64,000 nucleotides of DNA from Pseudoduganella violacea (GCF_014191875.1 NZ_JACHXD010000009.1:62001-126000); one strand, 5' to 3'. Shown: positions 1-9,231, counted from the stretch's first letter. Program-made: numbers and translations. Notes: generated from the letters alone by a model not told the origin.

Positions 1-1
1 G

Positions 2-226
2 TACCGCCACTACAAGGTCAACCGCATGCGCCTGAAAGCGAGCCGCATGCTGCGCGAGCTGTACGACGCCTTCACCGCCGACGTTTTCCTGCTGCCGCCC
101 GACTACCGCGAACCGACCGGCGACGCCAGCCTGCAGGCGCGCCGCATCGCCGACTACATCGCCGGCATGACCGACCGCTACGCCATCCAGGTGCACCGCC
201 GGCTGTACTCCTTGGAAGAACTCTGA
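2..226 (+). CDS. dgt: Deoxyguanosinetriphosphate triphosphohydrolase, C-terminal fragment
   Basis: Only the last 74 residues are inside the window; the gene enters from the left edge already in frame. The tail contains a helical run with HYKVNRMRLKASRMLREL and ends in RRLYSLEEL, which resembles the C-terminal helices of bacterial dGTPases (HD-superfamily enzymes that cleave dNTPs to nucleoside and triphosphate). The catalytic HD motif would lie upstream and cannot be checked here. The assignment rests on remembered family resemblance of the tail only. The stop TGA is at 224-226, followed by a 65-bp gap before the next gene. Confidence 0.7.
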   Translation, partial: YRHYKVNRMRLKASRMLRELYDAFTADVFLLPPDYREPTGDASLQARRIADYIAGMTDRYAIQVHRRLYSLEEL

Positions 227-291
227 TCCATATCAAGCACGCCGTCCGCTTCGCTTGACCTTGCCGCTTGCGCGGACAATGATGAAGCATC

Positions 292-591
292 ATGGACGAG
301 AACTTCATCGAACGGTTCGTTACCTTGGAAGCGGATGTGGCGCACATCAAGCTCGATCTTGGGCAGATTCGTGCCAATTATGCGACCAAGCAGGATTTGG
401 AGGTTTACGCGACCAAGGAAGACCTTGCGGTTATCCGCTCCAATTACGCCACCAAGGAGGATGTGGCGAAATTGGAAACACAGATTGCCAAGCTCGAATC
501 CCGGCTTATCACTTGGTTTATCTCGACCGCCACAGCCTTGGCGGCCGTTTCAATCTCGGCCGCCGTCGCTACGATACATCTGGCGGGTTAA
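292..591 (+). CDS. Small coiled-coil protein with C-terminal membrane anchor
   Basis: The product is 99 residues. An N-terminal amphipathic heptad region (about residues 1-70) carries three near-copies of a YATK(Q/E)D(L/V) motif around residues 29-58, followed by one hydrophobic segment near residues 73-96. This layout recalls XhlA/DUF1640-like coiled-coil membrane proteins, but no family can be named with certainty. The stop overlaps the mutY stop codon by 4 bp in convergent orientation. Base composition is a little lower in GC than the flanking genes. The function is unknown; a membrane-tethered oligomer is the most one can infer. Confidence 0.6.
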   Translation: MDENFIERFVTLEADVAHIKLDLGQIRANYATKQDLEVYATKEDLAVIRSNYATKEDVAKLETQIAKLESRLITWFISTATALAAVSISAAVATIHLAG

Positions 592-1709
592 AACATGCGC
601 GCCTGGCTGTTCGCCTGGTCGCCCAGCAATTCCAGCAGCAGCTTCTTGACCGGTGCGGGCAGGGCGGCGTCGGCCACGCGGTTCGTGGCCAGCCACTGGT
701 AGCGCGCTTCGCCGGCCAGCGCTTCGCGGCGCGCCAGCGTGATCAGCAGCGGCGCGATATGCAGCTTGTAGTGGGTGAAGACGTGGGTGACCGTCATCAA
801 GCGCTCCTGCGACTCCATTTCGCCGAAGGGCTGCATGGCGCGCGCCAGCGCGTCCTGGTCGATTTCCGGCTGTTCCTCATCCTCGGCCAGCGTATGGCCA
901 TCGAGTTCCGGCAGCGACAGCAGGCCGCCCCAGATGCCGCTGGCGGCGCGCTGCTCCAGCAGCACCTCGCCCCGGTCCACGATCAGCAGCAGGGTCGCGT
1001 GCTTTTCCGGCACCGCCTTCTTCGGCTTGCGCACCGGCAGTTCCTTGGTGCGCTGCGTCAGGTGCGCCACGCAGCGCTGCTGCATCGGACAGCGCGCGCA
1101 ATCGGGGCTGCTGCGCGTGCACAGCGTCGCCCCCATGTCCATCAGCCCCTGGGTATAGGACTCGATGCCGCTGGCCGGCAGCAGGGCTTCGGCGCGGCGC
1201 CACATGGCTTGCTCGGTCTTCTTTTCACCGGGGAAGGTATCGATGCCGAACACCCGCGCGAACACGCGCTTCACATTGCCGTCCATGATGGCGGCGCGCG
1301 TGCCGCTGGAAAAGGCGGAAATCGCCGCCGCCGTCGAGCGCCCGATGCCGGGCAGCTCCGCCAGCAGGGCCGGGTCGGACGGGAAGACGCCGTCGTACTG
1401 CGCCACCACCTGCTGCGCGCAGCGGTGCAGATTGCGCGCCCGGGTGTAGTAACCGAGGCCGCTCCACTGCGCCATCACATCCTCCACCGGTGCGGCGGCT
1501 AGCTCGCGCAGCGTGGGAAAGCGCTCCAGGAAACGCGCGTAATACCCCAGCACGGCCGACACCTGGGTCTGCTGCAGCATGATTTCCGACAGCCAGATCA
1601 GGTAGGCGTCGCGCGTGTTTTGCCACGGCAGGGTGTGGCGTCCATGTTCTTTCTGCCAGCCGATCAGGGCGGCGGAAAAGCTGGGGTCTGCAAAGTCTTC
1701 GTGAAGCAA
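588..1709 (-). CDS. mutY: A/G-specific adenine DNA glycosylase MutY
   Basis: MutY removes adenine mispaired with 8-oxoguanine in base-excision repair. The 373-residue product has the SEIMLQQTQV segment with the expected catalytic Glu42, a helix-hairpin-helix LPGIGRSTA at 119-127, IMDGNVKRV with catalytic Asp143, and a C-X6-C-X2-C-X5-C iron-sulfur site at C197, C204, C207 and C213. A NUDIX-like 8-oxoG recognition domain follows from about residue 235. Length is normal for the family. It is the last gene of a minus-strand run mutM / dynamin-like GTPase / mutY, starting 15 bp after the GTPase gene ends. Its end overlaps the end of the coiled-coil gene by 4 bp. Confidence 0.97.
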   Translation of the reverse strand: MLHEDFADPSFSAALIGWQKEHGRHTLPWQNTRDAYLIWLSEIMLQQTQVSAVLGYYARFLERFPTLRELAAAPVEDVMAQWSGLGYYTRARNLHRCAQQVVAQYDGVFPSDPALLAELPGIGRSTAAAISAFSSGTRAAIMDGNVKRVFARVFGIDTFPGEKKTEQAMWRRAEALLPASGIESYTQGLMDMGATLCTRSSPDCARCPMQQRCVAHLTQRTKELPVRKPKKAVPEKHATLLLIVDRGEVLLEQRAASGIWGGLLSLPELDGHTLAEDEEQPEIDQDALARAMQPFGEMESQERLMTVTHVFTHYKLHIAPLLITLARREALAGEARYQWLATNRVADAALPAPVKKLLLELLGDQANSQARMF

Positions 1710-1724
1710 TTCAATTCCTGTGAT

Positions 1725-3656
1725 TTATGCGGCGGCATCCAGCGCCACGAATTCGGCATGCAGGGCGATGCTGATATCGCCCGCCAGTTCGGCTAGCCGG
1801 GCTTTCTGCTGTTCCAATTCCGCCTGGCCGGCCTCGAAGGCGGCGATCTTTTGTTCCAGGCTGTCGCTGGCCTCGTGGATGCGTTGCACGGCGGCCAGCC
1901 GGTGCTTCAGCTGCTCCTTGTGCTGGCGGATCTGCGCCTCCAGCGGCGCCATGATGACTTTCAGCCAAGCCTCGGCATCGGCATTCGCGGCCTTGAAGCA
2001 GCGCTTGACGGCCGAGGCGATCGAATCGAAGAAGCGCTCCATCAGCGACAGGCGCGAGGTGGTCAGCATGGCGGCGGCGCCAAACTGCTTATGATAAACG
2101 TTTTCGATGTCGGCGATCTCCTGCCGGTAGCGTTCCAGCGAAAACGCCATGGGCAGGGCCAGCGCGATCCCGTGTTCGCTGGAGAACTGGCGGTACATTG
2201 CATCCATCATGCCGTGGATTTCGCCCACCTTCTGTTCCGACAATTGCAGGTCGGCGCGCAGCGCGGCGAAAAAGACGCGCACCGCCTCGCGCATGCCCGT
2301 CGAGAAGGCGCTGTTGCCCATGGCCGCGCGCACCTCGTGCACATGGTCGCGCAGCATATCCATGCCCAGGCTGTCATACAGCTCGGTGGACAGGCGGGTG
2401 AAGACGGCGCGCGTGCCCTGCAGCTTGAACAGGCTGGCGTCGAATTCCTTTTTCTCGGCATCGACGCGCCGCATCATATGCGCGATCACGCTCTGGTTCT
2501 TGCCGCGCAGGCTGCGCAATTCATGCAGCTGCTCGACCAGGCCGCGCATGCGCGCCGCCAGCATGGCCTGCTGCGCGGCGCCCAGGGCCGCCAGATCGTC
2601 GGCCAGGCGCTGGCGGATGATGTCCTTCTTGGCCGGAATCAGCTCATCGAACAGGGCGCGTTCCAGCTCCAGCATGCGGCTCTTGTGGAGCAAGGCCTGG
2701 TCGCCCGTGATCTTGCCCACCAGCGCCTTCTGCGCCGACACCGGAAACACCTGGTCCGGCCGCAGTGCCAGCATATGCGCCGCGTGCTCCTGCTGGCGCG
2801 CGATCTCGCCATCGACTTCAGCGTCGCTGCGCAAGGCGTCCCACATGCTGTCGATCTTGTTCAGCACCACCAGCCGGCCCGCGCCGCCGCCGATATGCTG
2901 GCGCCAGACTTCGATATCGCTCTTGGTCACGCCGGTATCGGCGGCCAGGATGAACAGCACGGCGTGGGCGTGCGGGATCAGGTTCAGCGTCAGTTCCGGC
3001 TCGGTGCCGATGGCGTTCAGGCCGGGCGTATCGAGAATCACCAGGCCTTGCTTCAGCAGCGGATGCGGGAAGTTGATGATGGCGTGGCGCCACAGCGAGA
3101 TTTCGACCTGGCCCTGCGCGTCGAGCGTGGCGGCCAGGTCGGGATCGTTCTCGTCATACAGGCCATAGCGGCGCGCCTCGTCCACGCTCACCTGGCGCGT
3201 GCGGCTGACCTGCTTGAACACCTGCTGCATCTCGTCGGCCGCCTCCAGGTTCAGCGGCAGCATGGTCCAGGCGGCGGCATCGTCGCGGTAATCGCTGGTG
3301 GAGAGCTGGGAGGCGCGCGTCTCGATCGGCAGCAGGCGGATGCAGGGCGGCCAGGCCGGATCGTATTTCAGCTCGGTGGGGCACATGGTGGTGCGTCCGG
3401 CCGCCGAGGGCAGGATGCGCTGGCCGTAATCGGCGAAGAAGATGGCGTTGATCAGCTCCGATTTGCCGCGCGAGAATTCGGCCACGAAGGCCACCGACAT
3501 CTTGTCGTCGGCCAGGCGCGCCAGCGCGCGCGCCAGGCGCTGTTCGGCGGCGGCGTCGGCCAGCGGCGTGCCGGCCAGCCAGGCGCGGTAAGACTGCACC
3601 GTCTTGGCCACGCCCAGACGCCATGCGCTGTAGTGCTCCAGGTCTCTCGCCATCAT
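1725..3656 (-). CDS. Dynamin-like large GTPase
   Basis: This is a 643-residue GTPase of the bacterial dynamin-like group. Visible G motifs (numbered from the ATG at 3656) are a P-loop AEFSRGKS at 59-66, DTPG at 209-212 and NKID at 266-269. The first P-loop residue is Ala rather than the usual Gly. The long C-terminal half is helical and coiled-coil-like, without an obvious membrane-spanning paddle. An in-frame TTG at 3686 would add 10 residues, but GAGG lies about 8-11 bases before the ATG at 3656, so that start is preferred. The gene sits between mutM (42 bp upstream) and mutY (15 bp downstream), probably in one transcript. E. coli CrfC is a possible functional parallel; this is inference. 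Confidence 0.88.
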   Translation of the reverse strand: MMARDLEHYSAWRLGVAKTVQSYRAWLAGTPLADAAAEQRLARALARLADDKMSVAFVAEFSRGKSELINAIFFADYGQRILPSAAGRTTMCPTELKYDPAWPPCIRLLPIETRASQLSTSDYRDDAAAWTMLPLNLEAADEMQQVFKQVSRTRQVSVDEARRYGLYDENDPDLAATLDAQGQVEISLWRHAIINFPHPLLKQGLVILDTPGLNAIGTEPELTLNLIPHAHAVLFILAADTGVTKSDIEVWRQHIGGGAGRLVVLNKIDSMWDALRSDAEVDGEIARQQEHAAHMLALRPDQVFPVSAQKALVGKITGDQALLHKSRMLELERALFDELIPAKKDIIRQRLADDLAALGAAQQAMLAARMRGLVEQLHELRSLRGKNQSVIAHMMRRVDAEKKEFDASLFKLQGTRAVFTRLSTELYDSLGMDMLRDHVHEVRAAMGNSAFSTGMREAVRVFFAALRADLQLSEQKVGEIHGMMDAMYRQFSSEHGIALALPMAFSLERYRQEIADIENVYHKQFGAAAMLTTSRLSLMERFFDSIASAVKRCFKAANADAEAWLKVIMAPLEAQIRQHKEQLKHRLAAVQRIHEASDSLEQKIAAFEAGQAELEQQKARLAELAGDISIALHAEFVALDAAA

Positions 3657-3698
3657 GCCGCTTGCCTCGCACGTTGGATGGTCCAAAACGCCAGGGGA

Positions 3699-4532
3699 TT
3701 ATTTCTGGCAGTTCACGCAATAAAAGGTCGAACGCTGGCCTTGCTTGATCTGGCGCACCGGCGCGCCGCAAATGCGGCAGGGCACGCCAGCACGATCATA
3801 GACGAAATACGATTGCTGGAAATAACCGGACTGCCCGTTTACGCTGATGAAATCGCGCAGCGTGCTGCCGCCCTGCACGATGGCCTCGGCCAGCACCTCG
3901 CGAATGCACTGGGCCAGGCGGTCGTAGCGCGCCGGGCTGATGCGGTTGGCCGCCGTCTTCGGGTTGATGCCGGCGCGGAACAAGCTCTCGGAACAATAGA
4001 TATTGCCCACACCCACCACGATATCGCCCGCCATCAGCACCTGCTTGACGGCGGCGCTGCGCGTGCGCGTCTGGCGGTAGAGCAGGGCGCCCGTGAAGGC
4101 CGGCCCCAGCGGCTCCACGCCCAGGCCGCGCAGCAGCATGTGCTCGTCCAGTTCGCCATCCTCGTTGGGGTGCCAGAGCACGGCGCCAAAGCGGCGCGGA
4201 TCGGTCATGCGCAGCACTTCGCGCCCCTGCGGCCCTTCCACCACGAGGTCGAAATGGTCGTGCTTATCGGCCGGAATATCGGGCGGCAGCACGCGCAGAT
4301 GGCCCGACATGCCGAGGTGGACGATCAGCGTGCCATGCTCGAACTCGATCAGCAGGTATTTGCCGCGCCGCCCGGTGGACAGCACGGTGCGGCCCGCCAG
4401 CAGCTGCGGCAGCTCGGCCGGAAACGGCCAGCGCAAGCCCTCGCGGCGCAGCACGACCGCGCGCACCGGCCGGCCTTCCAGGTGGGGCGCAACGCCGAGA
4501 CGGGTGACTTCTACTTCGGGTAATTCAGGCAT
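3699..4532 (-). CDS. mutM: Formamidopyrimidine-DNA glycosylase MutM (Fpg)
   Basis: This bifunctional glycosylase/AP lyase excises 8-oxoguanine and ring-opened purines. The mature N-terminus PELPEVEV directly follows the initiator Met, which fixes the start at 4532; Pro2 is the catalytic nucleophile and Glu3 the general acid. The 277-residue length is typical. The C-terminus holds a four-cysteine zinc finger (CRICG...CVNCQK) that ends the protein. It is the first gene of the mutM / GTPase / mutY run and is divergent from the TPR lipoprotein gene, with 77 bp between the preferred starts. mutM and mutY act in the same GO repair pathway, so the shared operon makes sense. Confidence 0.97.
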   Translation of the reverse strand: MPELPEVEVTRLGVAPHLEGRPVRAVVLRREGLRWPFPAELPQLLAGRTVLSTGRRGKYLLIEFEHGTLIVHLGMSGHLRVLPPDIPADKHDHFDLVVEGPQGREVLRMTDPRRFGAVLWHPNEDGELDEHMLLRGLGVEPLGPAFTGALLYRQTRTRSAAVKQVLMAGDIVVGVGNIYCSESLFRAGINPKTAANRISPARYDRLAQCIREVLAEAIVQGGSTLRDFISVNGQSGYFQQSYFVYDRAGVPCRICGAPVRQIKQGQRSTFYCVNCQK

Positions 4533-4609
4533 GGAGGACTCGTAAATGCACGCAAGCATGTGGTTGGGCGTAAAATCAAGACTTGAGCCCGATTTGCAGG
4601 ATCAATCCT

Positions 4610-6400
4610 TTGAAAAACGCATTCGTCATTGTAACCCTCTCGGCTTTGCTGTCGGCATGTGCCGTTGCGCCACAAAAACAGGCGGACACGCCGGCCGAAG
4701 CGGAGGCCGCGGCCGCCCCGGCGGCTGAAAGCCCGGCCTCGGAAGCCATTGCCGCCGCCGCCCAGGCCGAAGAAAAGCTGCCCGCCGTCGAACTGACCAG
4801 CGAGCTGTTCTACAAACTGACCAAGGCCGAACTCGATTTCAAGCGCGGCCAGTGGCAAAGCGCCTACGTCACCATGATGGTCTTGGCCCAGCAGACGCGC
4901 GACCCGCGCTTGGCGCGCCGTTCGGCCGAAATGGCCCTGGCCGCCAAGCAGGGCAATGAGGCGCTGGCCGCCATCCGCCTGTGGCGCGAACTGGCGCCGG
5001 AATCGGACGAGGCGGCCCAATATTTCCTCGGCTTTGCCGTGCTGGGTGACGATCTGGCCGAAAGCGAGCAAGTCTTTTCCCAGCGCCTGAAAACGGCGCC
5101 GCCGGCCGCGCGCGGCCTAGCCATGTTCCAGATGCAGCAATTCCTGCTGCGCGCGCGCGACAAGGGCGCCGCTTTCGCGCTGATGCAGCGCGTGCTGGCG
5201 CCGTATGACGGCATGCTGGAAACCCATCTGGTGCTGGCCCAGGGCGCGGCGGCCAATAGCGACAACGAACGCGCCCAGAAAGAGGCGAAGGAAGCGCTGC
5301 GCATCAAGCCCGATTCGGAACTGGCCGTGCTGACCCTGGGCCAGGTCTTGCAGGATATGGATGGCGCCACCCAGCTTTTCAAGGGCTTCCTGGCCAAGTA
5401 TCCGAAAGCGCGCGAAGTGCGTTCGGCCTATGCCCGCCTGCTGGTCGAACAAAAACAATACAGCCAGGCGCGCCAGCAGTTCGAGCAGTTGCTGACCGCC
5501 CAGCCGGACAATCCGGCCACCTTGTACGCGCTCGGCATCATGTCGATGCAGGCCAACGAGATTCCCGTAGCGGAAGAGTATTTCAAGCGTTTCGTCGCGG
5601 TGCTGGAAAGCAGCGAGGGCGAAGAGCGCGACCCGTCGAAAGCCTTGCTGATCCTGGCCCAGATCGCCGAAGAGCGCGGCGATTTCGACACCGCCATCGG
5701 CTGGCTGGACCGGGTGGAAGGCAACGATCCGCGCGTCTACCTGACTTCGCGCCTGAAGCGCGCCCATCTGGCGGCGCGCAAGGGCGATCTGGCCCAGGCG
5801 CGCACCCTGCTGAGCCAGATCCAGACCAGCGACCCGGCCGAACAAGCCCAGATCATGCAGACCGAAGCGCAACTGCTGCGCGACGCCGGCAAGTCGGAAG
5901 ACAGCTTCGCCGTGCTGGAAGGCGCGGTGCAGCGCTTCCCCGCCCACGCCGAGCTGTTGTACGACTTTGCGCTGGCGGCCGAAAAACTGGGCCGGCTGGA
6001 GTTGATGGAGCAGATCCTGCGCCGGGTCATCGAGGCCGCGCCCGATAACCACCACGCCTACAATGCCCTCGGCTATTCGCTGGCCGAGCGCAATGTGCGC
6101 CTGGACGAGGCGCAAGCCCTGGTCGAAAAAGCCTTGCAGATGGCGCCGGGCGATCCCTTCATCATGGACAGCATGGGCTGGGTGCAATTCCGCATGGGCA
6201 AGCTGAAAGAGGCCGAGCAGTATCTGCGCCAGGCTTACAAGCTGCGCAACGATCCGGAAATCGCCGTCCACCTGGGCGAGGTGCTGTGGGCTTTGGGCGA
6301 CAAGGATGGCGCCCAAAGCCTGTGGCGCGAAGCGCGCGCCAAAGACCCGAAAAACGATGCGCTGCGCAGCACCCTGGAACGCCTGAATGCCAGCATCTAA
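4610..6400 (+). CDS. TPR-repeat outer-membrane lipoprotein
   Basis: This is a 596-residue tetratricopeptide-repeat protein. From the TTG at 4610 the N-terminus is a compact lipoprotein signal peptide with lipobox LSAC (lipidated Cys17), followed by an Ala/Glu-rich linker and helical repeats over most of the length. Clear TPR units include PATLYALGIMSMQ and AYNALGYSLAERN. AGGA at 4598-4601 gives an 8-base spacing to this TTG; a longer reading from a TTG at 4583 places extra residues before the signal peptide and is less likely. It is followed by lolB after a 19-bp gap, and the TPR lipoprotein-lolB-ispE order is common in betaproteobacteria. It is probably a scaffold for envelope protein interactions; the partner is unknown. 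Confidence 0.9.
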   Translation: MKNAFVIVTLSALLSACAVAPQKQADTPAEAEAAAAPAAESPASEAIAAAAQAEEKLPAVELTSELFYKLTKAELDFKRGQWQSAYVTMMVLAQQTRDPRLARRSAEMALAAKQGNEALAAIRLWRELAPESDEAAQYFLGFAVLGDDLAESEQVFSQRLKTAPPAARGLAMFQMQQFLLRARDKGAAFALMQRVLAPYDGMLETHLVLAQGAAANSDNERAQKEAKEALRIKPDSELAVLTLGQVLQDMDGATQLFKGFLAKYPKAREVRSAYARLLVEQKQYSQARQQFEQLLTAQPDNPATLYALGIMSMQANEIPVAEEYFKRFVAVLESSEGEERDPSKALLILAQIAEERGDFDTAIGWLDRVEGNDPRVYLTSRLKRAHLAARKGDLAQARTLLSQIQTSDPAEQAQIMQTEAQLLRDAGKSEDSFAVLEGAVQRFPAHAELLYDFALAAEKLGRLELMEQILRRVIEAAPDNHHAYNALGYSLAERNVRLDEAQALVEKALQMAPGDPFIMDSMGWVQFRMGKLKEAEQYLRQAYKLRNDPEIAVHLGEVLWALGDKDGAQSLWREARAKDPKNDALRSTLERLNASI

Positions 6401-6419
6401 GCAAGATAATAAGGACTAC

Positions 6420-7022
6420 ATGCCCCATACCCGCGCCGCGCTGGCCGCCTGCGCCGCCGCTGCCATGCTCGCGCTGGCCGGTTGCGCCACCGCCCCGGGC
6501 GGCCCGCTCTCGTCCGTCCATGTGGCGCCGTTTAGCGAGGCGCAGGAACTGCGCGGCAGCATGTCGGCCAATTTCACGCGCGACGGCAACCGCGAATCGG
6601 TGACCGGCAACTTCGAATGGCGCCAGAGCGCCGCGCGCACCGACATCACCCTGTCCTCGCCGATCGGCCAGACCATCGCCGTTATCGCCGTCACGCCCGA
6701 AGGCGCCACCTTGAACGATGGCAAGAACCCGCCGCGTTCGGCGCGCGATATCAACCAGCTAAGCCGCGAGGCCCTGGGCTGGCCGCTGCCCGTGGCCGGC
6801 CTGCGCGACTGGCTGCAGGGCCACGCCATCGGCGCCGATGGCAAGCCCTTTGCCGCCAGTCCCGCTGTCAATACTATTCAAACCAAGGATGGCTGGCAGC
6901 TCAGCTACGTCACTTGGCAGGAAGGCAGCGTGCCGCCCAAGCCCAAGCGCATCGACGTCGAACGCCGCACCGGCGAAGCCATCGACGATATTTCCATCCG
7001 TATTGTGATCCGTCCCGAATGA
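6420..7022 (+). CDS. lolB: Outer-membrane lipoprotein receptor LolB
   Basis: LolB accepts lipoproteins from periplasmic LolA and inserts them in the outer membrane. The 200-residue product has a signal peptide with lipobox LAGC (Cys22) and the usual ELRGSMSANFT beta-strand start, and the WRQS and GWPLPV segments fit the family. The ATG at 6420 is preceded by AAGGA at a good distance; an in-frame upstream Met at 6387 inside the previous gene would spoil the signal peptide. The stop overlaps the ispE start (ATGA), so the two are translationally coupled. LolB is confined to beta- and gammaproteobacteria, which agrees with the taxonomic call. Confidence 0.93.
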   Translation: MPHTRAALAACAAAAMLALAGCATAPGGPLSSVHVAPFSEAQELRGSMSANFTRDGNRESVTGNFEWRQSAARTDITLSSPIGQTIAVIAVTPEGATLNDGKNPPRSARDINQLSREALGWPLPVAGLRDWLQGHAIGADGKPFAASPAVNTIQTKDGWQLSYVTWQEGSVPPKPKRIDVERRTGEAIDDISIRIVIRPE

Positions 7023-7900
7023 GCAGCTTGAAGAATTGCCCGGCCCCGGCCAAATTGAATCTATTCCTGCACGTGAATGGCCGCCGCGCCGACGGCTACC
7101 ATCTGCTGCAAACCGTGTTCCAGATGATCGACCGCTGCGACCGCCTGCATTTCGACTTGCGCGCCGACCATGAGCTGCGCCGCGTCAACGACATTCCCGG
7201 CGTGCCGCAAGAGCAGGACTTGATTATCCGCGCCGCCCGCCTGCTGCAGGCCGAGGTGCTGAAACGGCGCGGCGCGCTGCCGCCCGGCGTCGACATCGGC
7301 ATCGAAAAAGTGCTGCCCATGGGCGGCGGCGTCGGCGGCGGCTCGTCCGATGCGGCCACCACGCTGATGGCGCTGAACCATCTGTGGCAGGCCGGTCTGA
7401 GCCGGCAAGAGCTGATGGACTTGGGCCTGCCGCTGGGCGCCGACATTCCCTTCTTTATCTTCGGCCAGACCGGTTTTGCCGAAGGCGTGGGCGAGGCGCT
7501 GCAGCCCGTCGCCGCGCCCGCCTGCTGGTATGTGGTGGTCGAACCGGGCGTCGCGGTTCCCACCGCGAAAATTTTTTCGTCCGAGTATTTGACAAGGGAC
7601 ACGCCCCTCGTTAAGATAACGGACTTTTCCAGCCACTACGGAAATCGCCAAGATAACCGTGGTTTTGGAAAGAACGACTTGCAACAAGTGGCCACCCGCT
7701 TGTTCCCGCCGGTAGCGAAGGCGGTAGAATGGCTGGGGGCTTACGGCGATGCCAGGATGACTGGCTCCGGTGCTTGTGTGTTCTGCGCCTTCGATAGCGA
7801 GGCCCAGGCCGATGCAGTGCTCAGCAATGTGCCTGCCGCCTGGACTGCTTGGAAAGCTAAAGCGCTGACACAGCATCCCATCGCTGAAATGTTGAAGTGA
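7019..7900 (+). CDS. ispE: 4-diphosphocytidyl-2-C-methyl-D-erythritol kinase IspE
   Basis: IspE phosphorylates CDP-methylerythritol in the MEP isoprenoid pathway. The product is 293 residues, begins MSSLKNCPAPAKLNLFLHV and has the GHMP-kinase ATP loop MGGGVGGGSSDAA near residues 101-113 plus a C-terminal GSGACVF loop. The ATG overlaps the lolB stop by 4 bp. An open frame extends far upstream inside lolB, but the PAPAKLNLFL start is diagnostic. It is followed by a tRNA-Gln gene with its own promoter; ispE-tRNAGln-prs is a conserved betaproteobacterial order. Confidence 0.97.
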   Translation: MSSLKNCPAPAKLNLFLHVNGRRADGYHLLQTVFQMIDRCDRLHFDLRADHELRRVNDIPGVPQEQDLIIRAARLLQAEVLKRRGALPPGVDIGIEKVLPMGGGVGGGSSDAATTLMALNHLWQAGLSRQELMDLGLPLGADIPFFIFGQTGFAEGVGEALQPVAAPACWYVVVEPGVAVPTAKIFSSEYLTRDTPLVKITDFSSHYGNRQDNRGFGKNDLQQVATRLFPPVAKAVEWLGAYGDARMTGSGACVFCAFDSEAQADAVLSNVPAAWTAWKAKALTQHPIAEMLK

Positions 7901-7910
7901 GTAAAAAGAT

Positions 7911-7939
7911 TTGGCTTTACGTTAAATAGCTTGTATAAT
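7911..7939 (+). promoter_or_regulatory. Sigma-70-type promoter for tRNA-Gln
   Basis: TTGGCT at 7911-7916 and a perfect TATAAT at 7934-7939 are separated by 17 bp. The predicted start falls around 7946, about 28 bases before the mature tRNA 5' end. It lies just after the ispE stop. Confidence 0.7.
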
Positions 7940-7973
7940 ACTGGCCTACTGACGAAAAGCTTCAGTTTAGAGT

Positions 7974-8050
7974 AGGGGAATCGCCAAGCTGGTTAAGGCA
8001 CCGGATTTTGATTCCGGCATACCAAGGTTCGAATCCTTGTTCCCCTGCCA
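7974..8050 (+). tRNA. tRNA-Gln (anticodon UUG)
   Basis: The acceptor stem AGGGGAA (7974-7980) pairs with TTCCCCT (8040-8046), followed by discriminator G and an encoded CCA at 8048-8050. The anticodon stem CCGGA/TCCGG encloses the 7-base loop TTTTGAT, whose middle is TTG, reading glutamine CAA codons. The T arm is CAAGG-TTCGAAT-CCTTG. The 77-base length is normal. It is placed between ispE and prs as in many betaproteobacteria. Confidence 0.97.
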
Positions 8051-8214
8051 CCGTTTTCTCTGTGATCTGTCGATGCTGAAAGTGTCCGGCACGGAGTAAA
8101 AACAAAGATACTGCCAGTCACGCTGGTGTATCCTTTTAGCTCAGCGCCGGATGCGGCATCTGCCGGACCCGGTGACTTTTCAAAGAAATCAACGCTTACC
8201 TTCCTGGGACTCCC

Positions 8215-9165
8215 ATGGCTTACGAAAACCTGATGGTTTTTACCGGCAACGCTAATCCTGCGCTGGCAGAAGGGGTCGCAAAAAATCTCGGCATCCCTCT
8301 CGGCAAAGCAGTCGTTTCGAAATTCTCGGACGGCGAAGTAATGGTCGAAATCAATGAAAACGTCCGCGGTAAAGACGTCTTCGTGCTGCAGTCGACTTGC
8401 GCCCCGACGAACGACAGCCTGATGGAACTGATCCTGATGGTCGATGCCCTGAAACGCGCGTCCGCTGGCCGCATCACGGCCGCCATTCCTTACTTTGGTT
8501 ACGCCCGCCAGGACCGCCGCCCGCGTTCGGCCCGCGTGGCGATCTCCGCCAAAGTTGTGGCCAATATGCTGGAAGAAGCCGGCGTCGAGCGCGTCCTGAT
8601 CATGGACTTGCACGCCGACCAGATCCAAGGCTTCTTCGATATCCCGGTTGACAATATTTATGCATCGCCCATCCTGCTGGGCGACCTGCAAAAGAAAGAC
8701 CATCAAGACCTGCTGGTCGTGTCGCCCGACGTCGGCGGCGTGGTGCGCGCGCGCGCGCTGGCGAAACGCCTGGGCTGCGACCTGGCCATCATCGACAAGC
8801 GCCGTCCGAAAGCCAATGTTTCCGAAGTGATGAACATCATCGGCGACGTGGAAGGCCGCAACTGCGTCATCATGGACGATATGGTCGACACCGCCGGTAC
8901 CCTGGTGAAAGCGGCTGAAGTGCTGAAAGAGCGCGGCGCCAAGAAAGTGATCGCCTACTGTACCCACCCGGTGCTGTCCGGCCCAGCCATCGAGCGCATT
9001 TCCGGCTCCTCGCTGGACGAGCTGGTGGTGACGGACACCATCCCGCTGTCGGATGCGGCCAAGGCTTGCGGCAAGATCCGCCAGCTGACCTGCGCACCGC
9101 TGCTGGCCGAAACCTTCAAACGCATCATCAAGGGCGATTCCGTGATCTCCCTGTTCGTGGACTAA
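8215..9165 (+). CDS. prs: Ribose-phosphate pyrophosphokinase
   Basis: Prs makes PRPP from ribose-5-phosphate and ATP for nucleotide, His and Trp synthesis. The 316-residue product has the standard landmarks: [16 protein letters not shown] near the N-terminus, the [11 protein letters not shown] flexible loop near residue 95, the metal/ATP segment [18 protein letters not shown], and the PRPP loop [12 protein letters not shown] near residue 220. It begins at an ATG 164 bp after the tRNA-Gln and is followed by a terminator-like hairpin and rplY. No strong Shine-Dalgarno sequence is evident. It is cytoplasmic and essential in most bacteria. Confidence 0.98.
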   Translation: MAYENLMVFTGNANPALAEGVAKNLGIPLGKAVVSKFSDGEVMVEINENVRGKDVFVLQSTCAPTNDSLMELILMVDALKRASAGRITAAIPYFGYARQDRRPRSARVAISAKVVANMLEEAGVERVLIMDLHADQIQGFFDIPVDNIYASPILLGDLQKKDHQDLLVVSPDVGGVVRARALAKRLGCDLAIIDKRRPKANVSEVMNIIGDVEGRNCVIMDDMVDTAGTLVKAAEVLKERGAKKVIAYCTHPVLSGPAIERISGSSLDELVVTDTIPLSDAAKACGKIRQLTCAPLLAETFKRIIKGDSVISLFVD

Positions 9166-9192
9166 GCGGCCCGCGAAAGCACAATATTCAGG

Positions 9193-9231
9193 CGGCGCGA
9201 CCGGTTTTCCGGTGGCGCCGTCGTGTTTTTT
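9193..9231 (+). terminator. Terminator-like hairpin after prs
   Basis: CGGCGC-GA-CCGG (9193-9204) and CCGG-TG-GCGCCG (9209-9220) form a stem with a TTTT loop and one G-G mismatch. A run of six T (9226-9231) follows six bases later. It probably ends or attenuates prs transcription before rplY. Confidence 0.55.

Noticed and set aside
255..1502. A 415-codon plus-strand open frame
   Set aside because: It overlaps mutY in antisense and the coiled-coil gene in another frame; no motif, Arg/His/Gln-rich.
1851..4523. An 890-codon plus-strand open frame
   Set aside because: It is antisense to the dynamin-like gene and mutM, both of which have clear motifs.
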